Part shown: piece after piece, positions 24,055 to 31,549 of the stretch
How the letters are laid out: each line of letters begins with the position of its first letter
Position numbering within the stretch: position 1 is the first letter of the stretch
Origin: Dyadobacter sp. SG02
Lineage (GTDB): Bacteria; Bacteroidota; Bacteroidia; Cytophagales; Spirosomataceae
Reading direction: 5' to 3'
NCBI RefSeq assembly: GCF_900109045.1
Contig: NZ_FNYL01000022.1
Location: 33,233 to 97,232 of the forward strand
Length of the DNA: 64,000 nt
The notes under the pieces: model-generated
Database searches by the model: none
What the model saw: the letters and a program-made list of their open reading frames with translations, nothing else
What the model was told of the DNA's origin: nothing
Position numbers and translations under genes: made by a program

Positions 24055-24855
24055 TCAGAAATTCAATGCCAGTGTGAGACTTCCAGCCCGCTGCGCCGGA
24101 CTGAACGACGGCCTGATGCTGATCGTCAGAGGCTCTCCACGCCGGATTAGTTCCCGGCGAATGCGACTGGCTTTGGCACCATTCTTACCGCCTTTCACGA
24201 ATCCGACGGTACCGAACGTGATCGCTCCCGCAAAGCCTCCGAGCATCATATAGGCGCCCTTGCGCGCACGTAGCTCATCCTGATAACTTTTGTAATTCCC
24301 ATTATCGTCTACCGCGCTGGCTACAATGCCGGTACCGATCGCCGCCACAATCGCACCCACCGAAGTACCCGCAATGCCCATAATCATCCCCGCTTTCGAA
24401 CGGGTCTTATAATAGGTATACATGCTTCGCAAATGATCGGGTGAAGAATTGCGGACATCCTCTGCAAACTGGACTGACGGCTTCACCGGGCCATTGGCAG
24501 GCTTTCTCGCAGCCGGGCGTGGTTCCTGTGGCCGGCCGGCCGGAACAGGCTTGGTCGGAGCATAATAGTTTTGCACTTCCAGCGTGGCCTCAAACGTTTC
24601 TTCTTCACCGTTCCCGTATCGAATTGAAGCGATATCGGACTTTTTAACGGAAAAAAGCGGCCCTTCCGGGTCGCTCAACTTCTTGTATTTCACAACCTGA
24701 TCGTCCACTTCCTGGATAAAGACTTCCAGTTTGGACTCGTCACGCAGCTTAATGACATCCGCCTTGCGCGGCGTTTGTGCATTTGCATGAACGACAAACA
24801 ATAGCATTAACATGGCTAGAAGCTGATTTCTCAGCTTTGGTAGAATTACTTTCAT
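24055..24855 (-). CDS. Exported protein of unknown function, paralogue 1
   Basis: The 266-residue protein has a signal peptide (ending HANAQ). A strand-rich N-terminal domain starts ADVIKLRDESKLEVFIQEVDDQVVKYKKL, then a Pro/Arg-rich linker. Next come two hydrophobic glycine-rich segments (about 155-180 and 200-225), and a basic then beta-strand C-terminus (TISIRPSFSPAQRAGSLTLALNF) ending in Phe. The same layout is seen in the protein encoded just upstream, so the two are tandem paralogues. The start codon lies inside the downstream arm of a perfect 11-bp inverted repeat whose other arm is in the 56-base spacer. I do not recognise the family; an envelope location is supported by the signal peptide. 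Confidence 0.78.
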   Translation of the reverse strand: MKVILPKLRNQLLAMLMLLFVVHANAQTPRKADVIKLRDESKLEVFIQEVDDQVVKYKKLSDPEGPLFSVKKSDIASIRYGNGEEETFEATLEVQNYYAPTKPVPAGRPQEPRPAARKPANGPVKPSVQFAEDVRNSSPDHLRSMYTYYKTRSKAGMIMGIAGTSVGAIVAAIGTGIVASAVDDNGNYKSYQDELRARKGAYMMLGGFAGAITFGTVGFVKGGKNGAKASRIRRELIRRGEPLTISIRPSFSPAQRAGSLTLALNF

Positions 24856-24898
24856 GAGGGAAAGGTTTTTGTAACTGATTTGACCCTATGAAAGTAAT
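24845..24898 (-). promoter_or_regulatory. Inverted repeat that would sequester a start codon
   Basis: In the minus-strand transcript ATTACTTTCAT (24898 down to 24888) is perfectly complementary to ATGAAAGTAAT (24855 down to 24845), which contains the start codon of paralogue 1. The loop is 32 bases and one more G-U pair extends the stem. The upstream arm lies about 14 bases after the stop codon of paralogue 2, within reach of a terminating ribosome. Confidence 0.6.
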
Positions 24899-24911
24899 CA
24901 TTTTACCGCAA

Positions 24912-25709
24912 TCAGAACGACAACCTGAGCCCCAACCGAGCCGATTTAGTGAACGGGTCGACGTGCGGCGTGATACTGAATGTCGTCAACGGCTGGTTCC
25001 GGCGTTGCAGTTCATTTTTGACCTTTTCAGCTTTCTTACTATGAATTTTATAGTTTTTAAAACCAATTAACCCGAAAACAACGCCCACAGCCGGCCCCGC
25101 TATCGCGAGCGACGTACCAATGGTCTTGTTATCCGGGCTGTCGCCTGTGCTTGCTACGATAATACCTGACACCAACGTCGCAACCGCTACCGAAGTGAAC
25201 ACAATGGCGCCCGTTTTCCCATCGATCGCACGATTGTTGTGGTATTCGTATTTATCCCGGAGCTGATCTGAATTAGCCATTACCACGCTTTTCTCGAACG
25301 GGTCAGTCGGCAGATTGTTCATATCCGCATACTGCCCAACGCTATCGGGAGGAATGCGGCCCGGCGGAATGGAGTCTTTGACGTTGATCGTCTTCCCGTT
25401 TTTCAGCAATACCCGCGCCACCTGATCCATATAAATGTAGGTTGCGGCGCTGTCGGCCTTACCCAGATCGCGGTAGTTGATCTTCTCGTAGCTCATTTGC
25501 GTAATGAGTGCCTGGATGCGCGAGCTGTCGCGCTTGATGATCACATCATTTTTCCGGCCGGTCTGCGCGCTGGCAGCAGTGCTCACTAATGCAAACAGCA
25601 GGATCAGTGGCAGGAAAGAGGTAGTTCGTAACGTGTGTGCCCGCATAGTTTTAGGTTTTTTGAATGTAAAAAAGATCGTTAAACGTACACAACTTTTAAC
25701 ATCCAACAA
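24912..25709 (-). CDS. Exported protein of unknown function, paralogue 2
   Basis: The 265-residue protein shares its plan with paralogue 1: signal peptide (cut near ASAQ), KNDVIIKRDSSRIQALITQMSYEKINYRDL as the N-terminal beta domain, a Pro-rich linker, two hydrophobic glycine-rich segments (about 165-190 and 200-220), a basic KKAEKVKNELQRRNQPL and a final beta strand ending LRLSF. The likely start is at 25709 or at the internal ATG that begins MRAHTLRTTSFLPL (25646), which better places the signal peptide; the RBS does not decide. It lies upstream of paralogue 1 with a 56-base spacer, so the pair is probably one transcript. Function unknown. Confidence 0.75.
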   Translation of the reverse strand: MLDVKSCVRLTIFFTFKKPKTMRAHTLRTTSFLPLILLFALVSTAASAQTGRKNDVIIKRDSSRIQALITQMSYEKINYRDLGKADSAATYIYMDQVARVLLKNGKTINVKDSIPPGRIPPDSVGQYADMNNLPTDPFEKSVVMANSDQLRDKYEYHNNRAIDGKTGAIVFTSVAVATLVSGIIVASTGDSPDNKTIGTSLAIAGPAVGVVFGLIGFKNYKIHSKKAEKVKNELQRRNQPLTTFSITPHVDPFTKSARLGLRLSF

Positions 25710-25720
25710 AAACCATGCTA

Positions 25721-26443
25721 TTACACTCCGAACTTATTGAGCTGCTTCACAAGTACTTCAAAATCTTTCGGGTAAGGCGCCTCCACACGTATATCATCCC
25801 CGTTCATAATCGCAAACGAAAGCGACCGCGCATGTAATGCAACTCGCTGAATAAGAGGCTGTTCTTCCGTATCTTTTTTCAGATTGAACTTTCTTTTCAG
25901 GCTTGAAAGGAAAATGGGTTCGCCACCATACTGCGGGTCGTTGACAATCGGTGCTTTGAGGCACGACAAATGTACCCGGATCTGGTGCATACGCCCTGTA
26001 ATGGGGATACATTCCACCAAAGTGTAGCCGCGGTACACCTGCAAAGTATTGAAAATCGTCTCCGCCTCCTTCCCTTCCGCCCGGTCGATCTTCACCGCCG
26101 TTCCGTTTTTCAATGGCAATATCGGCAGGTACACCGACACTCCTTCCAGATCATGGATACCGTTCACGACCGCATGATACCGTTTGGTAACCTCGCGGTG
26201 CTCAAATTGCATGGCTAAATGCCGGTATGCGGCCGGATTTTTAGCAAATGCCAATGCACCCGAAGTCTCCTTATCGAGGCGGTGAGCGGCTTGTAAATCA
26301 GGATTATATTCTTTGGCGAGGCGAAGCACGCTTCCGCCGCGGTCGGCAGTACGCTCATCCAGCGTTGCCAGATGCGGCGGCTTGTTCACCACCAAAAAAT
26401 CCTCGTCCTCGAATATGATAATGTCTTTGAAATTGATCTTCAT
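25721..26443 (-). CDS. RluA-family pseudouridine synthase (first)
   Basis: The enzyme isomerises specific uridines of rRNA or tRNA to pseudouridine. The 240-residue product has the catalytic motif HRLDKETSG at residues 54-62 (Asp57), the N-terminal IIFEDEDFLVVNKPPHLATL, and the motif III region GRMHQIRVHLSCLKAPIVNDPQYGG. No S4 domain precedes the catalytic domain, so it is a short RluA/C/D-type. The ATG at 26443 is chosen because the 16-residue extension from 26491 is basic and hydrophobic and unlike the family. The target position cannot be read. A second RluA-type gene lies at 46.6 kb. Confidence 0.88.
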   Translation of the reverse strand: MKINFKDIIIFEDEDFLVVNKPPHLATLDERTADRGGSVLRLAKEYNPDLQAAHRLDKETSGALAFAKNPAAYRHLAMQFEHREVTKRYHAVVNGIHDLEGVSVYLPILPLKNGTAVKIDRAEGKEAETIFNTLQVYRGYTLVECIPITGRMHQIRVHLSCLKAPIVNDPQYGGEPIFLSSLKRKFNLKKDTEEQPLIQRVALHARSLSFAIMNGDDIRVEAPYPKDFEVLVKQLNKFGV

Positions 26444-26543
26444 AAATATTGCTATAAAAATAATCCGGATGATGCGCCTCACTCGGGCCATTCATCCGGA
26501 TTCTCTCGGCCATTGGCCTTTATCCGTTACAAAGATAATTATA

Positions 26544-26744
26544 CTATTTGTTTCTGTAAACTTCTTTGCGGAGAGCCGACTCCCAGTCTACTGACTCTTC
26601 GTCCTTCCTGGTCTCGATCGCAACAGCATCTTCGATATCTTCCAGAATATCAGCGAGACTTTCGCGGTGTTTCAACAAATCCAGATCAATGACGACAGCC
26701 TTCCTTTGACCTGCTTCGTCTGTGAGATAGCTAACTCCTTTCAT
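26544..26744 (-). CDS. Small acidic antitoxin-like protein without partner
   Basis: The 66-residue protein (MKGVSYLTDEAGQRKAVVIDLDLLKHRESLADILEDIEDAV...) resembles the short Phd/RelB-type antitoxins in this phylum. It has an N-terminal strand region that could bind DNA and an acidic helical tail that would wrap a toxin. No toxin gene lies on either side; the next gene downstream is an RluA enzyme. A perfect 6-3-6 palindrome (TTGAAT/ATTCAA, 26759-26773) lies 15 bases before the start and could be its operator. It could be the orphaned half of a decayed toxin-antitoxin pair or act on a toxin elsewhere. Confidence 0.6.
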   Translation of the reverse strand: MKGVSYLTDEAGQRKAVVIDLDLLKHRESLADILEDIEDAVAIETRKDEESVDWESALRKEVYRNK

Positions 26745-26791
26745 AGCACAGTCCTTTTTTGAATTTTATTCAAGTTAGCCAAAATCGGCTT

Positions 26792-27502
26792 CTAAACCAA
26801 CGCACTCACCTTCGTAGGGTTCGGATTGATGGTATCCGACTCGACAAGTCCGTCCCGGAGGCGCACAACGCGGTGCGCGTAATGCGCGATGTCCTCTTCG
26901 TGCGTTACCATGACAATCGTGTTGCCTTTGCTGTAAAGCTGGTCGAAAAGGTCCATGATTTCGTAGGATGTCTTACTATCCAGGTTACCCGTCGGTTCGT
27001 CAGCAAGCAGGATGCTTGGATCGTTCACGAGCGCGCGGGCGATTGCAACGCGTTGGCGCTGACCACCGGAAAGCTCGTTCGGTTTGTGCCCCGCACGATT
27101 TTCGAGGCCTACATTTTTCAGGGACAACATGGCCCTTTCTGTTCTGTCGGCCTTGCTTAACCCTGCATAAATCAGCGGCAGCGCCACATTATCCAGCGAC
27201 GACATCCTGGGAAGCAGGTTAAATGTCTGAAACACAAACCCGATCTCTTTGTTCCGGATCTCGGCGAGCTCATTCTCGGTCATGTCGGAAACGTCCTTGT
27301 TGTTCAGGATGTACCTCCCGGTAGTAGGCGTGTCGAGGCAGCCGATGATGTTCATCAAAGTCGATTTCCCTGAACCCGAGGGCCCCATAAACGCCACATA
27401 TTCCCCTTTATTAACCGAAATTGTAACGGATTTGAGTGCCTGGATAATCTCGCTACCCATTACGTAACGTTTGGCGATCTCGCTGGTTTCTATGATTTTC
27501 AT
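26792..27502 (-). CDS. ABC transporter ATPase, MacB/LolD type
   Basis: The 236-residue protein is an ABC ATPase with Walker A GPSGSGKST at residues 40-48, Q-loop VFQTFNLLPRMS, signature LSGGQRQR at 144-151, Walker B LLADEP at 165-170 and H-loop VTHE. The EKRY/LK-like start and TYSEIMDLF region are those of the MacB/LolD/FtsE group, which work with FtsX/MacB-fold permeases in lipoprotein release or efflux. No permease gene is adjacent, which is unusual for the group; it must pair with one encoded elsewhere. It lies in a minus-strand run with short spacers (37-47 bases). Confidence 0.9.
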   Translation of the reverse strand: MKIIETSEIAKRYVMGSEIIQALKSVTISVNKGEYVAFMGPSGSGKSTLMNIIGCLDTPTTGRYILNNKDVSDMTENELAEIRNKEIGFVFQTFNLLPRMSSLDNVALPLIYAGLSKADRTERAMLSLKNVGLENRAGHKPNELSGGQRQRVAIARALVNDPSILLADEPTGNLDSKTSYEIMDLFDQLYSKGNTIVMVTHEEDIAHYAHRVVRLRDGLVESDTINPNPTKVSALV

Positions 27503-27539
27503 GAAGACGATTTTTCAGTAGGAATATAGCTGTTATGAG

Positions 27540-27995
27540 TCAGGATACGGCCGAAATTTTATGAAAAAAGCTTTGTATAAAGAATGAAGCCAGGATCACC
27601 GGTGGCGGAATGTCCTCATTAATCACCTGCCCTTCATTCTTCCAGAAGCCGGCGGATTCAAAACGAGCTTCGGATTCACCGTCGCTCACGGTCCATTTGC
27701 CACGTAGCCACGAATCAAGCCGCCAATCGTAGCACACGCCGTCGTAGGTAATGTGGGCCTTGCTTCGGAAAACGTTGTATTCGATGCTCCCCAGCAAGTT
27801 TTTGCCTTCGATATCGCGTATTTCGGTGCGCGATTGGAAAAACCCTTTGCTTTTGAATGTGAGCATATGGCCATCGAGTTCGCCGCGGCCGTCGTATTTC
27901 AAAAGGGTTGTTTTCAGGATACCGGCAATGACTTTACCCCGGAAAATCCGGCATTCCGTTTCAGTGAAATTGGATTTCCAGGACAAAGCCGCCAT
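27540..27995 (-). CDS. Small beta-rich protein, unrecognised
   Basis: The 151-residue protein has no signal peptide. It is a run of short strands (LSWKSNFTETECRIFRGKVIAGILKTTLLKYDGRGELDGHMLTFKSKGFFQSRTEIRD ... GSIEYNVFRSKAHITYDGVCYDWRLDSW ... KWTVSDGESEARFES), and the last 25 residues are hydrophobic (PPPVILASFFIQSFFHK). The pattern of a tubby/LURP-one-like barrel is possible, but I cannot confirm it. It sits 37 bases upstream of the ABC ATPase gene and 40 bases downstream of the TPR membrane gene on the same strand, suggesting a shared transcript. Confidence 0.65.
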   Translation of the reverse strand: MAALSWKSNFTETECRIFRGKVIAGILKTTLLKYDGRGELDGHMLTFKSKGFFQSRTEIRDIEGKNLLGSIEYNVFRSKAHITYDGVCYDWRLDSWLRGKWTVSDGESEARFESAGFWKNEGQVINEDIPPPVILASFFIQSFFHKISAVS

Positions 27996-28035
27996 TGGTG
28001 AAGTGTATTTTTGAGATGGCTAAAATATTAAATCA

Positions 28036-30696
28036 TCAAAATTCCGCTCTTTGTTTTTCGATAAGTGCCCGCATCGGCTGATAGCGCGTCAGAAATCGCT
28101 GATAACCGGCAGGCAACGCGTATTGCTTTACCTTCTCTTCTCCCTCTGCCGCCTGCCCGAGCAGGCCCTGTTCAAGGCTTAACAATGCATATTGTTCCCA
28201 AAGTCCGGGGGCATATTCGTTGTACCGCAACGCATCCAGCACCAGCTGATAAGCCTGTTTCACCTCCTTTTTGCTTCGGTAAAACTCGGATGCCGCTGAA
28301 ACAATGCGGGCATCGAACGGATTGGCCCGCACGGCATTCTGAATATTTTGCGCGGAAGGCGTTTTTGAGACCAACGCAAACAGCGAATCGGTTACCGTCC
28401 TAGGCTTCACGCCCGAAAATAATGCCTGTTTCAACTGATCTAATGCCGCATTCTTCTCTTTTTCCTGCGCTTTGTCTAGCAATATCACCGCAATTTCTTT
28501 TTTATCGGCTAATGCATTAGCGACAGCCATTCCCAGCGTTCCTTCAATGCCCTCTACCGGAGAAAGCGCCTCGATCGCCTTGTCGTACAATCCGAGTTGC
28601 AGCAACCAATGTCCGAGTATTTTATGATACAAATCACTCTTCTCACCTTCCTCGGCCGCCCAGGCGGTGAGCGTTTCCAGCGCTTTCAGCTTATTTCCAC
28701 TATAAAACTGCGGATACAGCGCCGCTAGCGACAAATCCTGGGACAGTATCGCATTTTTCGCGGCCAGTTTCGGCAGTAATGTAGCCGGCAAAGAATCAAG
28801 TGCAGCCTGGTTGGTGGCGTAATTCAATAAATAGGCCAGGGACGAGACGCTTAGAAGTGAATCGTCCGGAACGGACTTTTTATTAAATTCCTCTTTTTGA
28901 AACTGTTGTCTCAAATTCTGGACCGCCAGCCAGTTGGCTTGCCATGAAAGGTAATCTTGCTTGTCGGAACCCGCAGCGAGGGAGTCGAGCAAGCCGGAAT
29001 CAGTACTTTTGGCGAGAAATGCGAGCAGGTTGGTGGCCGGAATTTCCGGGCGCGCCGCATTGGCTTTGGCCAGATCGAGGTAATAGTAAGCCGAATCGGC
29101 CACATTGGTTTTGGAATAGAGCATGCCAAGATTGTTCAGCAACTCCCCATTGGCCGGAAAGCGACGAAGACCTTCCTGTAAACTGTATACGGCATCAAAA
29201 AACAGGCTTTCCTCAACCAGGATGCCACTCAGGCCCGCGTACGCCTGCGGGGAGGGATTCTTTAATAATGCCTGTCTGAAATAGTAAGCGGCTGCATTGC
29301 GGTCGCCCTGTTTCAATGCAATGGATGCCAGCGCGTAGTTGGATTTGTGGTTTTGAAATTCCTGCTGCAACGCGAGTTTGTAGTACTGCTCGGCCAGCGT
29401 ATACTCTTCAATGGTGGAATGCAAATCTCCCAATCCATTGAAATAACCCGCAATAGCCTGATTTAAAGGCAGAAGTCTTTGTATTGAAAATAGAACAACC
29501 AACCCCGCGAAACCAAAAAGTCGTGTTTGCGTCAGGCCAAAACGGAGGGGTTTGTACAAAACCTTGTAAACAGCCAGCTTCTGCTGAAAAACCTCATAAA
29601 AATTGACCAATACATAAAAAAGGAAGAGCACGCCCATCGCCAGTTGCCCCTGAACGACGGTATCTTCCAGCGTTTCCAGTACCGGATCGTTTGCCGTACC
29701 GGCCATTAAGCCCCCGAAAGACGCCGCGACAATGAAAAGCCCGACATAAAGCCAGAAACCAGTACTTCGGAACGGGATCACGCCCTGGGTAGAATCCGCG
29801 CGCCTTCTGAATCCCCAGATACCGAGTATTCCCGATACCAATGCGAGGTAGAATGGGTTGATCAAAGTGACGTTCCAGTCTATCTGGCGGGTATTTTGAA
29901 GATATATCAATAATAAAAGCAGTAAATACAGCACGCTGACCACGATGAACTGCACAAGCCCCGACCGCCCCTTCCCGGCCTGTCCGCTCGTGCTGAGCCA
30001 AACCAGGCCTGCCATAATTTCGGTGGCGGAAACCAGGAGGAAGAGCATTGTAGCAACCAGCCATAACGGAAAAGAATAGGCAGCGGCCGTCAATGCCGGA
30101 ACCGGCGATGCCGAACCAAATGCGACCAGCGAAGCCAATATGAGTGAAACACCCATAACACCGGCAATGCGCGTGCTAATGCCCAGATCCGGTCGGAATG
30201 CGTGGAAATAGTAGGAAACGCCACCATATAAAACGGTAGCTGTCAGAAATAAAAGGCGGTTTTCCGCTCCGAAAAGCCGTAATGTTTCCAACCTGGCGAA
30301 TGCGAGGAACAAAATAAAAAGGATCGTCCCGGCCAGGTACCAGAACCGCGACATAGTCGTCAGTGCAGCTAGAACCAGTGAAAGGCCGATCAACGCCCCG
30401 ATCCAGAACATATAGACCGTCAACGCATTGACCTCCATGACGGACGACATAAAACTTTCCGTCACCAGATGCGTCGGCGTCGAAATGCCGTATTGCCATT
30501 GTCCTAATTGCAGCACATCCACTACGGCCGTCGTTTCCGACAATTCGCTCACCACATTCCACCGCACCACATTCCCGAGCGGATCAAAGGATTGCCAGAC
30601 CAAAAACCCCAGCGCAAAAATCAACACAAGGAAAGCACCGACAGCCATCCGCCGTTCGGACGGCGACCATACCTTCCAGAAAAGTAAATCGTTCAT
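28036..30696 (-). CDS. Large membrane protein with C-terminal TPR domain
   Basis: The 886-residue protein has an N-terminal half with about ten membrane helices (residues 20-415) and a C-terminal half of TPR repeats (about 420-600 clear: YTLAEQYYKLALQ, GDRNAAAYYFRQALLKNPS, FFDAVYSLQEGLRRFPANGELLNNLGMLYSKTN; more degenerate repeats to 880). The TPR part should project from the membrane as a protein-binding arm. No enzymatic motif is visible. It begins 15 bases after the DUF5615 toxin gene on the same strand, so readthrough from the toxin-antitoxin promoter is likely. Function unknown. Confidence 0.82.
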   Translation of the reverse strand: MNDLLFWKVWSPSERRMAVGAFLVLIFALGFLVWQSFDPLGNVVRWNVVSELSETTAVVDVLQLGQWQYGISTPTHLVTESFMSSVMEVNALTVYMFWIGALIGLSLVLAALTTMSRFWYLAGTILFILFLAFARLETLRLFGAENRLLFLTATVLYGGVSYYFHAFRPDLGISTRIAGVMGVSLILASLVAFGSASPVPALTAAAYSFPLWLVATMLFLLVSATEIMAGLVWLSTSGQAGKGRSGLVQFIVVSVLYLLLLLLIYLQNTRQIDWNVTLINPFYLALVSGILGIWGFRRRADSTQGVIPFRSTGFWLYVGLFIVAASFGGLMAGTANDPVLETLEDTVVQGQLAMGVLFLFYVLVNFYEVFQQKLAVYKVLYKPLRFGLTQTRLFGFAGLVVLFSIQRLLPLNQAIAGYFNGLGDLHSTIEEYTLAEQYYKLALQQEFQNHKSNYALASIALKQGDRNAAAYYFRQALLKNPSPQAYAGLSGILVEESLFFDAVYSLQEGLRRFPANGELLNNLGMLYSKTNVADSAYYYLDLAKANAARPEIPATNLLAFLAKSTDSGLLDSLAAGSDKQDYLSWQANWLAVQNLRQQFQKEEFNKKSVPDDSLLSVSSLAYLLNYATNQAALDSLPATLLPKLAAKNAILSQDLSLAALYPQFYSGNKLKALETLTAWAAEEGEKSDLYHKILGHWLLQLGLYDKAIEALSPVEGIEGTLGMAVANALADKKEIAVILLDKAQEKEKNAALDQLKQALFSGVKPRTVTDSLFALVSKTPSAQNIQNAVRANPFDARIVSAASEFYRSKKEVKQAYQLVLDALRYNEYAPGLWEQYALLSLEQGLLGQAAEGEEKVKQYALPAGYQRFLTRYQPMRALIEKQRAEF

Positions 30697-30711
30697 ATTA
30701 TGTATTTTAAA

Positions 30712-31050
30712 TCAGAAACCGGTCAAAGACCGGTTATCTCCACCAAATCGTTCATTTCGAGCCAATGCTGACGCCAAATTTGCCTCGAAAATTTCTTTCA
30801 ATCTATTTTTGGATGTATTTCCGCACGTCAGCCAAATGACTTTCGGCGGACTGCCGAAGCGGTTTAGTAACGAAACGAAGTCGTCGTCCTTGGTTATAAC
30901 AATCGCATTTTTTGTTTTGGAAAACGCAAATATCTCTTCGTCCGCGGCATGACGAAGATCCAGAAATTGTGCCGAGAAACATGGGTTTTCGAAATTCTCG
31001 GTGATCCAGACAGCGAGCGCCGGAGGCAGTTGGGCGTCGAGTATGATCAT
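30712..31050 (-). CDS. DUF5615 PIN-like toxin
   Basis: The 112-residue protein starts MIILDAQLPPALAVWI and carries DEEIFAFSKTKNAIVITKDDDFVSLL and PPKVIWLTCGNTSK, the acidic pattern of the DUF5615 PIN-like family (candidate ribonuclease toxins related to VapC/Mut7-C). The likely metal-binding Asp residues are Asp5, the Asp in ADEEIF and those in TKDDDF. Its ATG overlaps the antitoxin TGA by one base (TGATG at 31052-31048), showing translational coupling. The start at 31050 replaces a longer frame from 31104 that would overlap the antitoxin. Confidence 0.82.
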   Translation of the reverse strand: MIILDAQLPPALAVWITENFENPCFSAQFLDLRHAADEEIFAFSKTKNAIVITKDDDFVSLLNRFGSPPKVIWLTCGNTSKNRLKEIFEANLASALARNERFGGDNRSLTGF

Positions 31051-31283
31051 CAGGCCGCTTGTAGAACGGGGTGATTCAGTTTGGCCGCCGCGTAAAGCAG
31101 GCACGCGGTGATATCTTCCGGTTCAAGGTCCGGCAGTTCTTCTGTAACAATCTGTTCCGGCGTAAGACCTGCTGCCAGCAACTCAATCACATCGGTCACG
31201 CGGATACGCATATTCCTGATGCAAGGTTTCCCCCCGCATTGTTTAGGATTAAATGTGATACGTTCCAAAAGTTGCGTGTTCAT
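31050..31283 (-). CDS. DUF433 antitoxin (VapB45-like)
   Basis: The 77-residue product has the DUF433 core: ERITFNPKQCGGKPCIRNMRIRVTDVIELLAAGLTPEQIVTEELPDLEPEDITACLLYAA. This comprises the CGGKPCIRxxRI motif and a helix-turn-helix-like segment. DUF433 proteins pair with DUF5615 PIN-like proteins, as here. The start at 31283 (or ATG 31289) is supported by a promoter on this strand at 31307-31338, which excludes the longer frame from 31328. The protein is expected to neutralise the toxin and repress its own promoter. Confidence 0.82.
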   Translation of the reverse strand: MNTQLLERITFNPKQCGGKPCIRNMRIRVTDVIELLAAGLTPEQIVTEELPDLEPEDITACLLYAAAKLNHPVLQAA

Positions 31284-31306
31284 CTGCATTTTGTCGGTGT
31301 TCAATT

Positions 31307-31338
31307 CAAATTTAGGCGATTTTAACAACTAACTCAAA
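31307..31338 (-). promoter_or_regulatory. Promoter of the DUF433/DUF5615 pair
   Basis: On the minus strand TTTG (31338-31335) is followed after 20 bases by TAAATTTG (31314-31307), a full match to the phylum consensus. The start would fall near 31300, leaving a short leader. Confidence 0.65.
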
Positions 31339-31476
31339 CCGTGAAAGGGATTCGAGCACGGTTAAAAAGTTCCCGCATTCCCCCTCTCCAACCCACTTTC
31401 CGGGAATATTAAACACAGTTTTCAGGAAAAACGGGTGATTTTCTAAAAAATATCCAAATTTTCGCCTCGTCTGCTA

Positions 31477-31507
31477 TTGGTACTGACCAAATTATCTCCT
31501 ACTTTTG
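31477..31507 (+). promoter_or_regulatory. Promoter of atpD
   Basis: TTG at 31477-31479, a 20-base spacer and TACTTTTG at 31500-31507 fit the consensus. Transcription from about 31513 gives a leader of some 37 bases and supports the ATG at 31550 rather than an upstream frame start at 31505. Confidence 0.7.
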
Positions 31508-31549
31508 CGGTCTGAAAAAAACCTCATCCGAGATAATCAAAATTATATA

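Noticed and set aside
26444..26543. A toxin gene downstream of the antitoxin-like gene
   Set aside because: The 100-base gap has no frame of useful length on the minus strand, and the next gene is a clear RluA enzyme.
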